Shown here piece after piece: positions 24,994 through 45,403 of a stretch of 64,000 nucleotides of DNA (its first letter is position 1; each line of letters opens with the position of its first letter). Origin of the DNA: Panulirus ornatus (lineage: Eukaryota > Arthropoda > Malacostraca > Decapoda > Palinuridae); assembly GCF_036320965.1 (NCBI RefSeq), contig NC_092234.1, forward strand, positions 26,732,189-26,796,188, in the 5' to 3' direction. The notes beneath the pieces were generated by a model. The model was not told the DNA's origin. It saw only the letters and a list, made by a program, of their open reading frames with translations, and made no database searches. A program made the translations under genes and the position numbers.

Positions 24994-25171
24994 CAGAGAT
25001 GGAGTATTCGTACTCGGTATTCGTGTTCGAATGCATTCGAATGCAGTATTTATTTTTTGTATTCGAATTGTTCTTTAATCATAGTACTTGCATTTACATT
25101 CAAATTTATGGGCAGAGTACTTGTATTCATCAAACAATTACGCATAGGATTTGACGAATCGTCGCACCCTG
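24994..25171. mobile_element. Candidate small hAT-like non-autonomous element
   Basis: The segment begins CAGAGATGGAGTATTCGTA, resembling the start of the hAT element at 54,839 (CAGGGTTGGAGTAATTGTA). It ends ACGAATCGTCGCACCCTG, whose reverse complement begins CAGGGTGCGACGATTCG. Inside are repeated GTATTCG/CGAATAC motifs. The terminal inverted repeats match only partly and I found no convincing 8-bp target duplication, so this is a candidate only. Confidence 0.35.
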
Positions 25172-25231
25172 CATATTTCTATTTAAAAGCACGGAGAATT
25201 ACACAGTTTTCCGAGAACAATTTTCAGTGTT

Positions 25232-25428
25232 TAATTATTATCATTATTATTATTATCATTATTATCATGATTATCATTATCATCATTATTATTATTATTA
25301 TCATCATCATTATTATTATTATCATTATTATTATTACTATAAATATCATTATAGTTATCGTCATTATTATCATTATTATTATTATTATTGTAATTATTAT
25401 CATCATCATTATTTAGTAGTAGTAGTAG
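25232..25428. repeat. (ATT)n/(ATC)n trinucleotide tract
   Basis: A mixed ATT/ATC trinucleotide tract ends in several TAG units. It creates spurious open frames of poly-Ile/Tyr type on both strands. Confidence 0.95.
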
Positions 25429-25539
25429 TTATAGCTGTAGTGATTATGAACATCGATCTGCCTCTCAAAGTATTTCAAAAAATAAGTAAGTGTATATATA
25501 TTGGAAGGGATCAAAATTTTGCGCGTGATCAAGATATTA

Positions 25540-25684
25540 CTATGAGTCCACGGGGAAAATGAAACACGAAAAGTTCCCAAGTACACTTTCGTGTAATAAT
25601 CACATCATCAGGGGAGACACAACACAGAAATATAACAGTCAGTTGATAAACATCGAAGGGACGAAGCTAAGACGCCATTTGGTA

Positions 25685-25690
<6 letters not shown>
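25540..25690 (-). mobile_element. Penelope-like 3' terminal fragment
   Basis: This is a minus-strand match to the last 150 bases of the Penelope-like element (compare 29,690-29,840). It starts at the TGAGTCCACGGGGAAAATGA terminus and ends at the CGCCATTTGGTAAACAT segment, where a (TA)n tract begins. Confidence 0.75.

Positions 25691-25760
<70 letters not shown>
25688..25760. repeat. (TA)n tract
   Basis: A pure TA tract lies between the Penelope-like fragment and the T-run that is the A-tail of the minus-strand LINE. Confidence 0.97.
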
Positions 25761-25764
<4 letters not shown>

Positions 25765-25765
<1 letters not shown>

Positions 25766-28700
25766 TTTTTTTTTTTTTTTTTTTTTTTTGCTTTGTCGCT
25801 GCCTCCCGCGTTTGCGAGGTAGCGCAAGGAAACAGACGAAAGAAATGGCCCAACCCACCCCCATACACATGTATATACATACGTCCACACACGCAAATAT
25901 ACATACCTACACAGCTTTCCATGGTTTACCCCAGACGCTTCACATGCCCTGATTCAATCCACTGACAGCACGTCAACCCCGGTATACCACATCGATCCAA
26001 TTCACTCTATTCCTTGTCCTCCTTTCACCCTCCTGCATGTTCAGGCCCCGATCACACAAAATCTTTTTCACTCCATCTTTCCACCTCCAATTTGGTCTCC
26101 CACTTCTCCTCCTTCCCTCCACCTCCGACACATATATCCTCTTGGTCAATCTTTTCTCAGTCATTCTCTCCATGTGCCCAAACCACTTCAAAACACCCTC
26201 TTCTGCTCTCTCAACCACGCTCTTTTTATTTCCACACATCTCTCTTACCCTTACGTTACTTACTCGATCAAACCACCTCACACCACACATTGTCCTCAAA
26301 CATCTCATTTCCAGCACATCCATCCTCCTGCGCACAACTCTATCCATAGCCCACGCCTCGCAACCATACAACATTGTTGGAACCACTATTCCTTCAAACA
26401 TACCCATTTTTGCTTTCCGAGATAATGTTCTCGACTTCCACACATTCTTCAAGGCTCCCAGGATTTTCGCCCCCTCCCCCACCCTATGATCCACTTCCGC
26501 TTCCATGGTTCCATCCGCTGCCAGATCCACTCCCAGATATCTAAAATACTTTACTTCCTCCAGTTTTTCTCCATTCAAACTTACCTCCGAATTGACTTGA
26601 CCCTCAACCCTATTGTACGTAATTACCTTGCTCTTATTCACATTTACTCTTAACTTTCTTCTTTCACACACTTTACCAAACTCAGTCACCAGCTTCTGCA
26701 GTTTCTCATATGAATCAGCCACCAGCGCTGTATCATCAGCGAACAACAACTGACTCACTTCCCAAGCTCTCTCATCCCCAACAGACTTCATACTTGCCCC
26801 TCTTTCCAAAACTCTTGCATTCACCTCCCTAACAACCCCATCCATAAACAAATTAAACAACCATGGAGACATCACACACCCCTGCCGCAAACCTACATTC
26901 ACTGAGAACCAATCACTTTCCTCTCTTCCTACACGTACACATGCCTTACATCCTCGATAAAAACTTTTCACTGCTTCTAACAACTTGCCTCCCACACCAT
27001 ATATTCTTAATACCTTCCACAGAGCATCTCTATCAACTCTATCATATGCCTTCTCCAGATCCATAAATGCTACATACAAATCCATTTGCTTTTCTAAGTA
27101 TTTCTCACATACATTCTTCAAAGCAAACACCTGATCCACACATCCTCTACCACTTCTGAAACCACACTTCTCTTCCCCAATCTGATGCTCTGTACATGCC
27201 TTCACCCTCTCAATCAATACCCTCCCATATAATTTACCAGGAATACTCAACAAACTTATACCTCTGTAATTTGAGCACTCACTCTTATCCCCTTTGCCTT
27301 TGTACAATGGCACTATGCACGCATTCCGCCAATCATCAGGCACCTCACCATGAGTCATACATACATTAAATAACCTTACCAACCAGTCAATAATACAGTC
27401 ACCCCCTTTTTTAATAAAATCCACTGCAATACCATCCAAATCTGCTGCATTGCCGGCTTTCATGTTCCGCAAAGCTTTTACTACCTCTTCTCTGTTTACC
27501 AAATCATTTTCCCTAACCCTCTCACTTTGCACATCACCTCGACCAAAACACCCTATATCTACCACTCTATCATCAAACACATTCAACAAACCTTCAAAAT
27601 ACTCACTCCATCTCCTTCTCACATCACCACTACTTGTTATCACCTCCCCATTTGCGCCCTTCACTGACGTTCCCATTTGCTCCCTTGTCTTACCCACTTT
27701 ATTTACCTCCTTCCAGAACATCTTTTTATTCTCCCTAAAATTTAATGATACTCTCTCACCCCAACTCTCATTTGCCCTCTTTTTCACCTCTTGCACCTTT
27801 CTCTTGACCTCCTGTCTCTTTCTTTTATACATCTCCCACTCAATTACATTTTTTCCCTGCAAAAATCGTCCAAATGCCTCTCTCTTCTCTTTCACTAATA
27901 ATCTTACTTCTTCATCCCACCACTCACTACCCTTTCTAATCAACCCACCTCCCACTCTTCTCATGCCACAAGCATCTTTTGCGCAATCCATCACTGATTC
28001 CCTAAATACGTCCCATTCCTCCCCCACTCCCCTTACTTCCATTGTTCTCACCTTTTTCCATTCTGTACTCAGTTTCTCCTGGTACTTCCTCACACAAGTC
28101 TCCTTCCCAAGCTCACTTACTCTCACCACCCTCTTCACCCCAACATTCACTCTTCTTTTCTGAAAACCCATACAAATCTTCACCTTAGCCTCCACAAGAT
28201 AATGATCAGACATCCTTCCAGTTGCACCTCTCAGCACATTAACATCCAAAAGTCTCTCTTTCGCGCGCCTGTCAATTAACACGTAATCCAATAACGCTCT
28301 CTGGCCATCTCTCCTACTTACATACGTATACTTTTGTATATCTCGCTTTTTAAACCAGGTATTCCCAATCACCAGTCCTTTTTCAGCACATAAATCTACA
28401 AGCTCTTCACCATTTCCATTTACAACACTGAACACCCCATGTATACCAATTATTCCCTCAACTGCCACATTACTCACCTTTGCATTCAAATCACCCATCA
28501 CTATAACCCAATCTCGTGCATCAAAACCACTAACACACTCATTCAGCTGCTCCTAAAACACTTGCCTCTCATGATCTTCCTTCTCATGCCCAGGTGCATA
28601 TGCACCAATAATCACCCATCTCTCTCCATCAACTTTCAGTTTTACCCATATTAATCGAGAATTTACTTTCTTACATTCTATCACATACTCCCACAATTCC

Positions 28701-29093
28701 TGTTTCAGGAGTACTGCTACTCCTTCCCTTGCTCTTGTCCTCTCACTAACCCCTGACTTTACCACCAAGACATTCCTAAACCACTCTTCCCCTTTACCCT
28801 TGAGCTTCGTTTCACTCAGAGCCAAAACATCCACGTTTTTTTCCTCAAACATACTACCTATCTCTCCTTTTTTCACATCTTGGTTACATCCACACACATT
28901 TAGACACCCCAGTCTGAGCCTTCGAGGAGGATGAGCATTCCCCGCGTAACTCCTTCTTCTGTTTCCTATTCTAGAAAGTTAAAAAATACAAGGAGGGGAG
29001 GATTTCTGGCCCCCCGCTCCCGTCCCCTCTAGTCGCCTTCTACGACACGCGAGGAATGCGTGGGAAGTATTCTTTCACCCCTATCCCCAGGGA

Positions 29094-29094
<1 letters not shown>
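25765..29094 (-). mobile_element. Nearly complete RTE-like LINE
   Basis: This is the best-preserved full-length LINE in the window. From its 5' end it contains the conserved leader (29,094 down to about 28,985), a single long ORF (28,969 to 25,973), a short-type 3' UTR (about 25,972-25,790) and an A-tail (T-run at 25,767-25,789). One long ORF without a separate ORF1, an AP-type endonuclease, a short 3' UTR and a GRPNW-type C-terminal block fit the RTE group of non-LTR retrotransposons. I assign that group from motif layout, not from a tree. (TA)n tracts lie at both ends. Confidence 0.92.
25973..28969 (-). pseudogene. LINE ORF: AP endonuclease + reverse transcriptase, one nonsense codon
   Basis: The frame spans 999 codons. 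The usual ATG (as at 33,294) is ATA here at 28,969, and an in-frame TAG at 28,553-28,555 replaces a Trp (residue 139); otherwise it is open throughout. The AP endonuclease occupies residues about 20-260, with [24 protein letters not shown] (about 157), LDYVLIDRR and SDHY (about 254-257). The linker is rich in Lys/Arg. The reverse transcriptase follows with WRNACIVPLYKGKGDKSECS (about 547-566), CGFRSGRG, motif A FMDLEKAYD (about 635-643), motif B GLRQGCVMSP and motif C FADD (743-746). The [10 protein letters not shown] block lies near the C-terminus. In life this enzyme would nick DNA and copy its own RNA at the nick. As written only an N-truncated 842-residue product from 28,501 could be read. 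Confidence 0.92.
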
Positions 29095-29290
<196 letters not shown>

Positions 29291-29385
29291 TATATACATA
29301 TGAAAAAAGAAAGAAATAATTTAGAAAACTGAAACTTCTAGCTTGAAATGAAATGAGAAAATGAATGTCACATAATGGTTCAACT

Positions 29386-29684
<299 letters not shown>

Positions 29685-29685
29685 C

Positions 29686-31500
29686 CTATGAGTCCAGGGG
29701 GAAAATGAAACACGCAAAGTTCCCAAGTGCACTTACGTGTACTAATCACATCATCAGGGGAGACACAAGAGAGAAATATAACAGCCAGTTGATATACATC
29801 GAAGAGACGAAGCTAGGACGCCATTTGGTAAACATGTGATTGTCCAAGACAGACAATGAGCGTCATAAACTTATTATTTTACATTTTATTTTATCAACAA
29901 TAAGGTTATCCAATTTGTGTTTACCATCACTAATATGAAGATTATAATTCTTTGATTACTTAATATAGAAGATTCAGTGATATTTCTCGTGGTAATAGAG
30001 TTAGAGTTAATAACTGAGGTGGCATTACTCCAGTCAATACAATGATCATATTTTTAACGTGATTAAACATGGCATTTGATTCTTGTCCCGTTCTTATACA
30101 ATATTTATGTTGCTTAAGGCTAACAGAAAGATCCTTACTAGTCTACCCAACATAAAACCTATCACAATTTCCAACATGACACTTTATAGATGCACCCTGG
30201 AGAATTTTCTGGTGAATGCCTGATGAAGATATTCTTTATAGTATTATTGTTGCTGAAGTCAACATTTACATTAAAGGATTTAAGCAACATGGGAAGTAAA
30301 GTAAAAAAAAAAAAAAAAAAGAATATTAAAAGGGAGAACTAAAAGATTCTTGGTGTCACTGGGAGGTTTGTGGTCAACTCTATAAATGATTTCTTTGCTA
30401 ACTTAAGGGATTTATCAATGAAAGATCTAGAGTACTTTAACTTAGATCCAATAGAATATATCTTTTCAAACTCATCGTCAATATACTCTGGACTGCAAAT
30501 ACGTAATGCCCTAAGGAACATAGATTGAAATGATACTAATTTAACTTTGTCATGTTGAGATGAGTAATAAAGGATGCATGAACATACATTGGTAGGTTTT
30601 CTGGATATACTAAACTTAAACTTGGTTCCTTACCTATGGATCAAACAATTTAAAAATGGCAACATACCGTTATTTTCATTTTCTACAGTAAATTTGATGG
30701 AAGGTACTTAATTGTAAAGTAAGGGGAGAAATATTTGTAAGTTTTCATTTGTTGGCCAAACACAAAGAACATCTACATACCTAAGGCAAATTGCTTTAGA
30801 TGGTAAGATATCCTTTAGTAATTGTGTTTCAAAAAATTCCATATAAAGATTACTTAGTACAGGCGAAAGAGTGTTACCCATTACCATACCAAATTTTTGA
30901 GTATTATAATCTCCATGGAATTGAAATACACAATCTTTTATACGCAATTTTATCAGTTCAATGAAAACAGACTTTGAAACAGATAAATGAATAACATCCA
31001 AGACATCAAATAAATATTCTAAAAAGTCATCAACTGGAACTTTAGTGAAAAGTAAGGAACATCAAAGCTAACTAGTTTGAAATCAAAATTAACTTTGATA
31101 TTGTTAAGCTTGTTAACTAAATCTACACTGTTCATGATATTCGAATTAGATATCTTACCCGCTAAAGGGCTTAATAAAAAAAAAAACTCACCATTTTGAC
31201 GATTCATATGTGACGGAGCCTACTGAACTCACTGTAGGTCCTGCTGGTAAATTTTGTTTATGTGTTTTGATAAGTCCATACATATATGGCAATGAAGGGG
31301 ACAAAGATTGTACTTTTGATAAGAGAGACATTACCTTTCAACAACAACTTCACCTCTTTATTGAAATGGGAACTAACTGCTTATAGGGATTCTTACTGAG
31401 TTTAGAATATATTGTATCATCATTTAAAAGATCATTCATTTTAGATAGTTACGTTTGTCCATAATCACAACAGTGTAGCCTTATCCGCTTTAGTAATATG
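29686..31500 (-). mobile_element. Penelope-like element, 5'-truncated, minus arm of an inverted pair
   Basis: Read on the minus strand, it begins in the upstream RT region (a degenerate YGLIKTHK, matching the Penelope-family YGLPKIHK motif, near 31,250-31,280). It continues through palm motifs (LVSFDVPYFSL near 31,060-31,080; MVMGNTLSPVLSNLYMEFFE near 30,830-30,890; RYVD-VLCVW near 30,765, with one Asp of the YVDD box lost). A GIY-YIG endonuclease region follows (about 30,230-29,960, degraded), then the 3' terminal 150 bases. Several frameshifts and stops are present. Penelope-like elements form a retroelement class separate from LINEs, using an RT joined to a GIY-YIG nuclease. Confidence 0.88.
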
Positions 31501-31503
31501 GAT

Positions 31504-36491
<4,988 letters not shown>

Positions 36492-36574
<83 letters not shown>
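36492..36574. repeat. (TA)n tract
   Basis: A TA tract directly follows the LINE tail and directly precedes a Penelope-like 3' terminus. Confidence 0.97.
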
Positions 36575-36576
<2 letters not shown>

Positions 36577-36880
36577 CTATGAGTCAACGGGGAAAATGAA
36601 ACACGATGAATTCCCAAGTGTACCTTCGTGTAATAATCACATTCATCTGGGGGAGGGGGGGGTAAAGAGAGAAATATAACAGTCAGTTGATATACAGCGA
36701 AGAGACGTAGCTAGGACACCATTTGTTTAGCATGTGATTGTCGAAGACAGACAACGATCGTATCATAGGTTTATCATGTGGACAAGAAGGTGAATTGTTT
36801 GTAGATTTTATCAACAATAACCTTATCTAATTTGGGTAGACCTTCACTAATATCGAGATTATGATTCTTTGTTATGATCT
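36575..36880 (-). mobile_element. Penelope-like 3' fragment, minus arm
   Basis: This matches the terminal part of the minus Penelope-like copy at 29,690-29,960, including the terminus (TGAGTCAACGGGGAAAATGA) and the CATTTG-TAGCATGTGATTGTC segment. It is joined at about 36,880 to a plus-oriented piece of the same family. Confidence 0.75.
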
Positions 36881-37098
36881 TTTGATATAAATGCTCCCTT
36901 CGGCAACAAAGATATCATAAAGAATATCTTAATCAGGAAATCACCATAAAATTCTCCTGGGTGCATCTATAAAGTGTCATGTAGAAATTTTGATAAGTTT
37001 TATGTTGGACAGTCAGGTAAGGATCTTTGTGTTATCCTTAAGGAATATAAATATCGTATAAGAACAGGAGAAGAATCAAATGCATTGTTCATACGTTA
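36881..37098 (+). mobile_element. Penelope-like GIY-YIG fragment, plus arm
   Basis: This is a plus-strand match to 32,190-32,405: the region coding for CIYKVSCRNFDKFYVGQSGK and [13 protein letters not shown] stop and substitutions are present. It ends abruptly at a 40-bp LINE sliver in minus orientation (about 37,099-37,140), then (TA)n. Confidence 0.75.
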
Positions 37099-37477
<379 letters not shown>

Positions 37478-38755
37478 GAAGCCTGTTGTGAATGAGAGAG
37501 CTTGGGAAGTGAGTCAGTTGTTGTTCGCTGATGATACAGCGCTTGTGGCTGATTCATGTGAGAAACTGCAGAAGCTGGTGACTGAGTCTGGTAAAGTGTG
37601 TGAAAGAAGAAAGTTAAGAGTAAATGTGAATAAGAGCGGGGTTATTGGGTGCAGTGGGGTTGGGGGTCGGGTCAATTGGGAGGTGAGTTTGAATGGAGAA
37701 GGGCTGGAGGAGGTAAAGTGTTTTGGATGTCTGGGAGTGGGTCTTGCAGCGGATGGTGCCATGGAAGCGGAGGTGAGTCGTGGGGTGGGGGAGGGGGTGA
37801 AAATCCTGGGAGCCTTGAAGAGTGTGTGGGGGTCGAGAGCATTATCTCGGAGGGCAGAGGTGGGTGTGTTTGAGGGAATGGTGGTTCCAGCAGTGTTGTG
37901 TGGTTGCGGGGCGTGGGCTGTGGATGGAGTTGTGCGCAGGAGGTTGGATGTGCTGGAGGTGAGATGTTTGGGGACGGTGTGTGGTGTGAGGTGGTTTGAT
38001 CGAGTGAGTAATGTTAGGGTGGGAGGGATGTGTGGAAGTGAAGGGAGCGTGGTTGAGAGAGCAGAGGGGGGTGTTTTGAGGTCGTTTGGGAGCATGAAGA
38101 GAGTGAGTGAGGAGAGATTGACCAGGAGAATGTGTGTCGGGGGTGGAGGGGGCCAGGAGAGGTGGGAGACCGGGTTGGGGGTGAAAAGATGGAGTGAGGG
38201 GGATTTTGAGTGATCGGGGCCTGGACGTGCAGGAGGGTGAGGGGCGGGCGGGGAATGGAGTGAGTTGGATCGATGTGGTGTACCGGGGTTGGCGTGCTGT
38301 CGGTGGATTGAATCGGGCATGTGGGGCCTCTGTGGTGGAACATGGAAGGTGGTGTGGGGCCTGGATGTGAAGGGGGAGCTGTGGTTTCGGGCGTTGTTGC
38401 GTGACAGCTGGGGACTGAGTGTGAACGAATGGGGTCTTTGTTGTTTTTTCCTGGCGCTGCCTCGCACATATGAGGGGGGAGGGGGATGGTATTCCATGTG
38501 TGGCGAGGTGGCGGTGGGAATGAGTAGGGGCAGACGGTGTGAGTTGTGTGCATGGGTGTGTGTGTGTGTGTGTGTGTCTGTGTGTGTATATATGTGTGTA
38601 CATTGGGATGTGTAGATGTGTGTATTTGCGTGTGTGGACGTGTGTGTGTGTACATGTGTATGGGGGTGGGTTGGGCTATTTCTTTCGTCTGTTTCCTTGC
38701 GCTCCCTCGCAAACGCGGGAGACGGCGACAAAGCAAAATAAATAAAAATAAATAA

Positions 38756-38757
<2 letters not shown>
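37478..38757 (+). mobile_element. LINE 3' half with A-to-G hypermutation, long 3' UTR
   Basis: The 5'-truncated plus-strand copy begins at the [12 protein letters not shown] region. The first 160 bases resemble other copies. From about 37,638 to about 38,725 the sense strand carries an overwhelming excess of A-to-G changes: 43 against six of all other types in about 365 bases, by eye, compared with the copy at 35,627-35,993. The frame 37,476-38,213 stays open but with many Gly replacements (for example [10 protein letters not shown] for [10 protein letters not shown]), and it ends early. The 3' UTR is the long type and the tail is A-rich. Confidence 0.9.

Positions 38758-38826
<69 letters not shown>
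38758..38826. repeat. (TA)n tract
   Basis: A TA tract lies between a LINE tail and a short element leader. Confidence 0.97.
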
Positions 38827-39080
38827 ATCCCTGGGGATAGGGGGGAAAGAATGCTTCCCACGTATTCCCTGCGTGTCGTAGAAGGCGACTAAAAGGGGAG
38901 GGAGCGGGGGGCTGGAAATCCTCCCCTCTTGTTTTTTTTTTTTTTTTTTAATTTTGCAAAATAAGGAACAGAGAAGGGGGCCAACTGAGGATATTCCCTC
39001 AGAGGCCCAGTCCTCTGTTCTTAACGCTACCTTAATGCGGGAAATGGCGAATAGTTTGAAAGAAAGAAAAAAAAAGATAT
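38827..39080 (+). mobile_element. 240-bp head-plus-tail element (copy 3)
   Basis: The leader starts CCCTGGGGATAGGGG. The GTCGTAGAAGGCGAC hairpin, a long T-run at about 38,932-38,949 and the GGAACAGAGAAGGGGGCCAA and CAGTCCTCTGTTCTTAACGC blocks are present. A short deletion affects the CTCGCTAAC tail. It ends in A-rich sequence and (TA)n. Confidence 0.88.
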
Positions 39081-39081
39081 A

Positions 39082-39084
<3 letters not shown>

Positions 39085-39153
<69 letters not shown>
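39085..39153. repeat. (TA)n tract
   Basis: A TA tract lies between two short elements that have the same orientation. Confidence 0.97.
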
Positions 39154-39405
39154 CCTGCCTGGGGTTAGGGGAGAAGGAATACTTCCCACGCATTCCCTGC
39201 GTGTCGTAGAAGGCGACTAAAAGGGAATGGAGCTGGCTGTTGGAAATCATCCCCTCTTGTTTTTTTTTTTTCCCCCAAAGAAGGAACAGAGAAGGGGACC
39301 AGATGAGGATGTTCCCTCAGAGGCCCAGTCCTCTGTTCCTGGCGCTACCTCGCTAACGCGGGAAATGGCGAATAGTATGAAAGAAAGAAAAGAAAAGAAT
39401 ATATA
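39154..39405 (+). mobile_element. 240-bp head-plus-tail element (copy 4)
   Basis: The leader variant is CTGGGGTTAGGGGAGAAGG. The middle and the tail CGCTACCTCGCTAACGCGGG with AAATGGCGAATAG are intact, and an AAAG-rich end follows. Confidence 0.88.
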
Positions 39406-39407
39406 TA

Positions 39408-39617
39408 TAAGGCAGTTTGAGTGAATTATGTACATGTGTATTTATGTATATTTCTCTCTGTGAATATATATGTGTACATTGAGATTTATAGGTATGTATA
39501 TTTGCGTGTGTGGACGTATATGTATATACATGTGTAGGGGGGTGGGTTGGGCCATTCTTTCGTCTGTTTCCTTGCGCTACCCCTCTAACGCGGAAGACAG
39601 CGACAAAGCAAAATAAT

Positions 39618-39631
<14 letters not shown>
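39408..39631 (+). mobile_element. LINE 3' UTR fragment
   Basis: Only the last 220 bases of a plus-strand LINE are present: the distal part of the long-type 3' UTR, the GTGTGTGGACGTA segment, the TTTCTTTCGTCTGTTTCC-like end (one T short) and an A-rich tail. This is an extreme 5' truncation, a common LINE insertion outcome. Confidence 0.8.

Positions 39632-39691
<60 letters not shown>
39632..39691. repeat. (TA)n tract
   Basis: A TA tract separates the tails of two LINEs in opposite orientation (tail to tail). Confidence 0.97.
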
Positions 39692-44564
<4,873 letters not shown>

Positions 44565-44784
44565 AATGTTCAGGCCCCGATCGCACAAAATCTTTTTCAC
44601 TCCATCTTTCCACCTCCAATTTGGTCTCCCACTTCTCGTTCCGTCCAACTCCGACACATATATCCTCTTGGTCAATCTTTCCTCACTCATTCTCTCCATG
44701 TGACCAAACCATTTCAAAACACCCTCTTCTGCTCTCTCATCCAAACTCTATTTATTTCCACACATCTCTCTTACCCTTACATTA

Positions 44785-44789
<5 letters not shown>
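44565..44789 (-). mobile_element. LINE C-terminal coding fragment
   Basis: This is a minus-strand fragment coding for the SNVRVREMCG to [19 protein letters not shown] region only, with no 3' UTR. It is bounded on both sides by TA tracts. Confidence 0.85.

Positions 44790-44864
<75 letters not shown>
44788..44864. repeat. (TA)n tract
   Basis: A TA tract between a LINE fragment and a short element leader. Confidence 0.97.
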
Positions 44865-44866
<2 letters not shown>

Positions 44867-45101
44867 CCCTGGGGATAGAGGATTAAGAATACTTCCCACG
44901 TATTCCCTGCGTGTCGTACAAGGCGACTAAAAGGGGAGGGACCGGGGGACTGGAAATCCTCCCCTCTCGTTTTTTTTTTAATTATTCAACAGGAGGAACA
45001 GAGGGGGGCCAGGTGAGGATATCCCACAAAGGCCCAGTCCTCTGTTCTTAACGCTACCTCGCTAACGCGGGAAATGGCGAATAGTTTCAAAAAAAAAAAA
45101 A

Positions 45102-45104
<3 letters not shown>
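44864..45104 (+). mobile_element. 240-bp head-plus-tail element (copy 6)
   Basis: This copy is complete, with leader TATCCCTGGGGATAGAGG, the hairpin variant GTCGTACAAGGCGAC, the tail CGCTACCTCGCTAACGCGGG and AAATGGCGAATAG, then an A-run. Confidence 0.88.

Positions 45105-45150
<46 letters not shown>
45105..45150. repeat. (TA)n tract
   Basis: A short TA tract between the A-tail of a short element and the 3' end of a minus LINE. Confidence 0.95.
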
Positions 45151-45151
<1 letters not shown>

Positions 45152-45304
45152 TTATTTATTTTCATTTTCCTTTGTCGCTGTCTCCCGCGTTTGCGAGGTA
45201 CCGCAAGGAAACAGATGAAAGAAATGGCCCAACCCACCCCCATACACAATGTATACACACACATGTCCACACACGCAAATATACATACCTATACATCTCA
45301 ATGT

Positions 45305-45403
<99 letters not shown>

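Noticed and set aside
24952..25416. 154-codon plus-strand frame ending in poly-Ile
   Set aside because: The second half is the ATT/ATC tract and the first half overlaps a candidate transposon end; no domain is visible.
26037..28163. Pro/Ser/His-rich frames on the plus strand opposite the LINE at 25.8-29.1 kb (and similar ones opposite other LINE copies)
   Set aside because: They are antisense shadows of the purine-rich LINE coding strand and recur at the same relative position opposite every copy.
38827..38925. Leader of the LINE and short elements as an HDV-like self-cleaving ribozyme, as known at the 5' ends of some retroelements
   Set aside because: The leader has hairpin segments (GAATAC with GTATTC; GTCG with CGAC) and interleaved complementarity (GGGGATA with TATTCCC), but I could not place the P3 stem required by that fold, and variants among copies do not clearly covary. 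A covariance-model search would decide.
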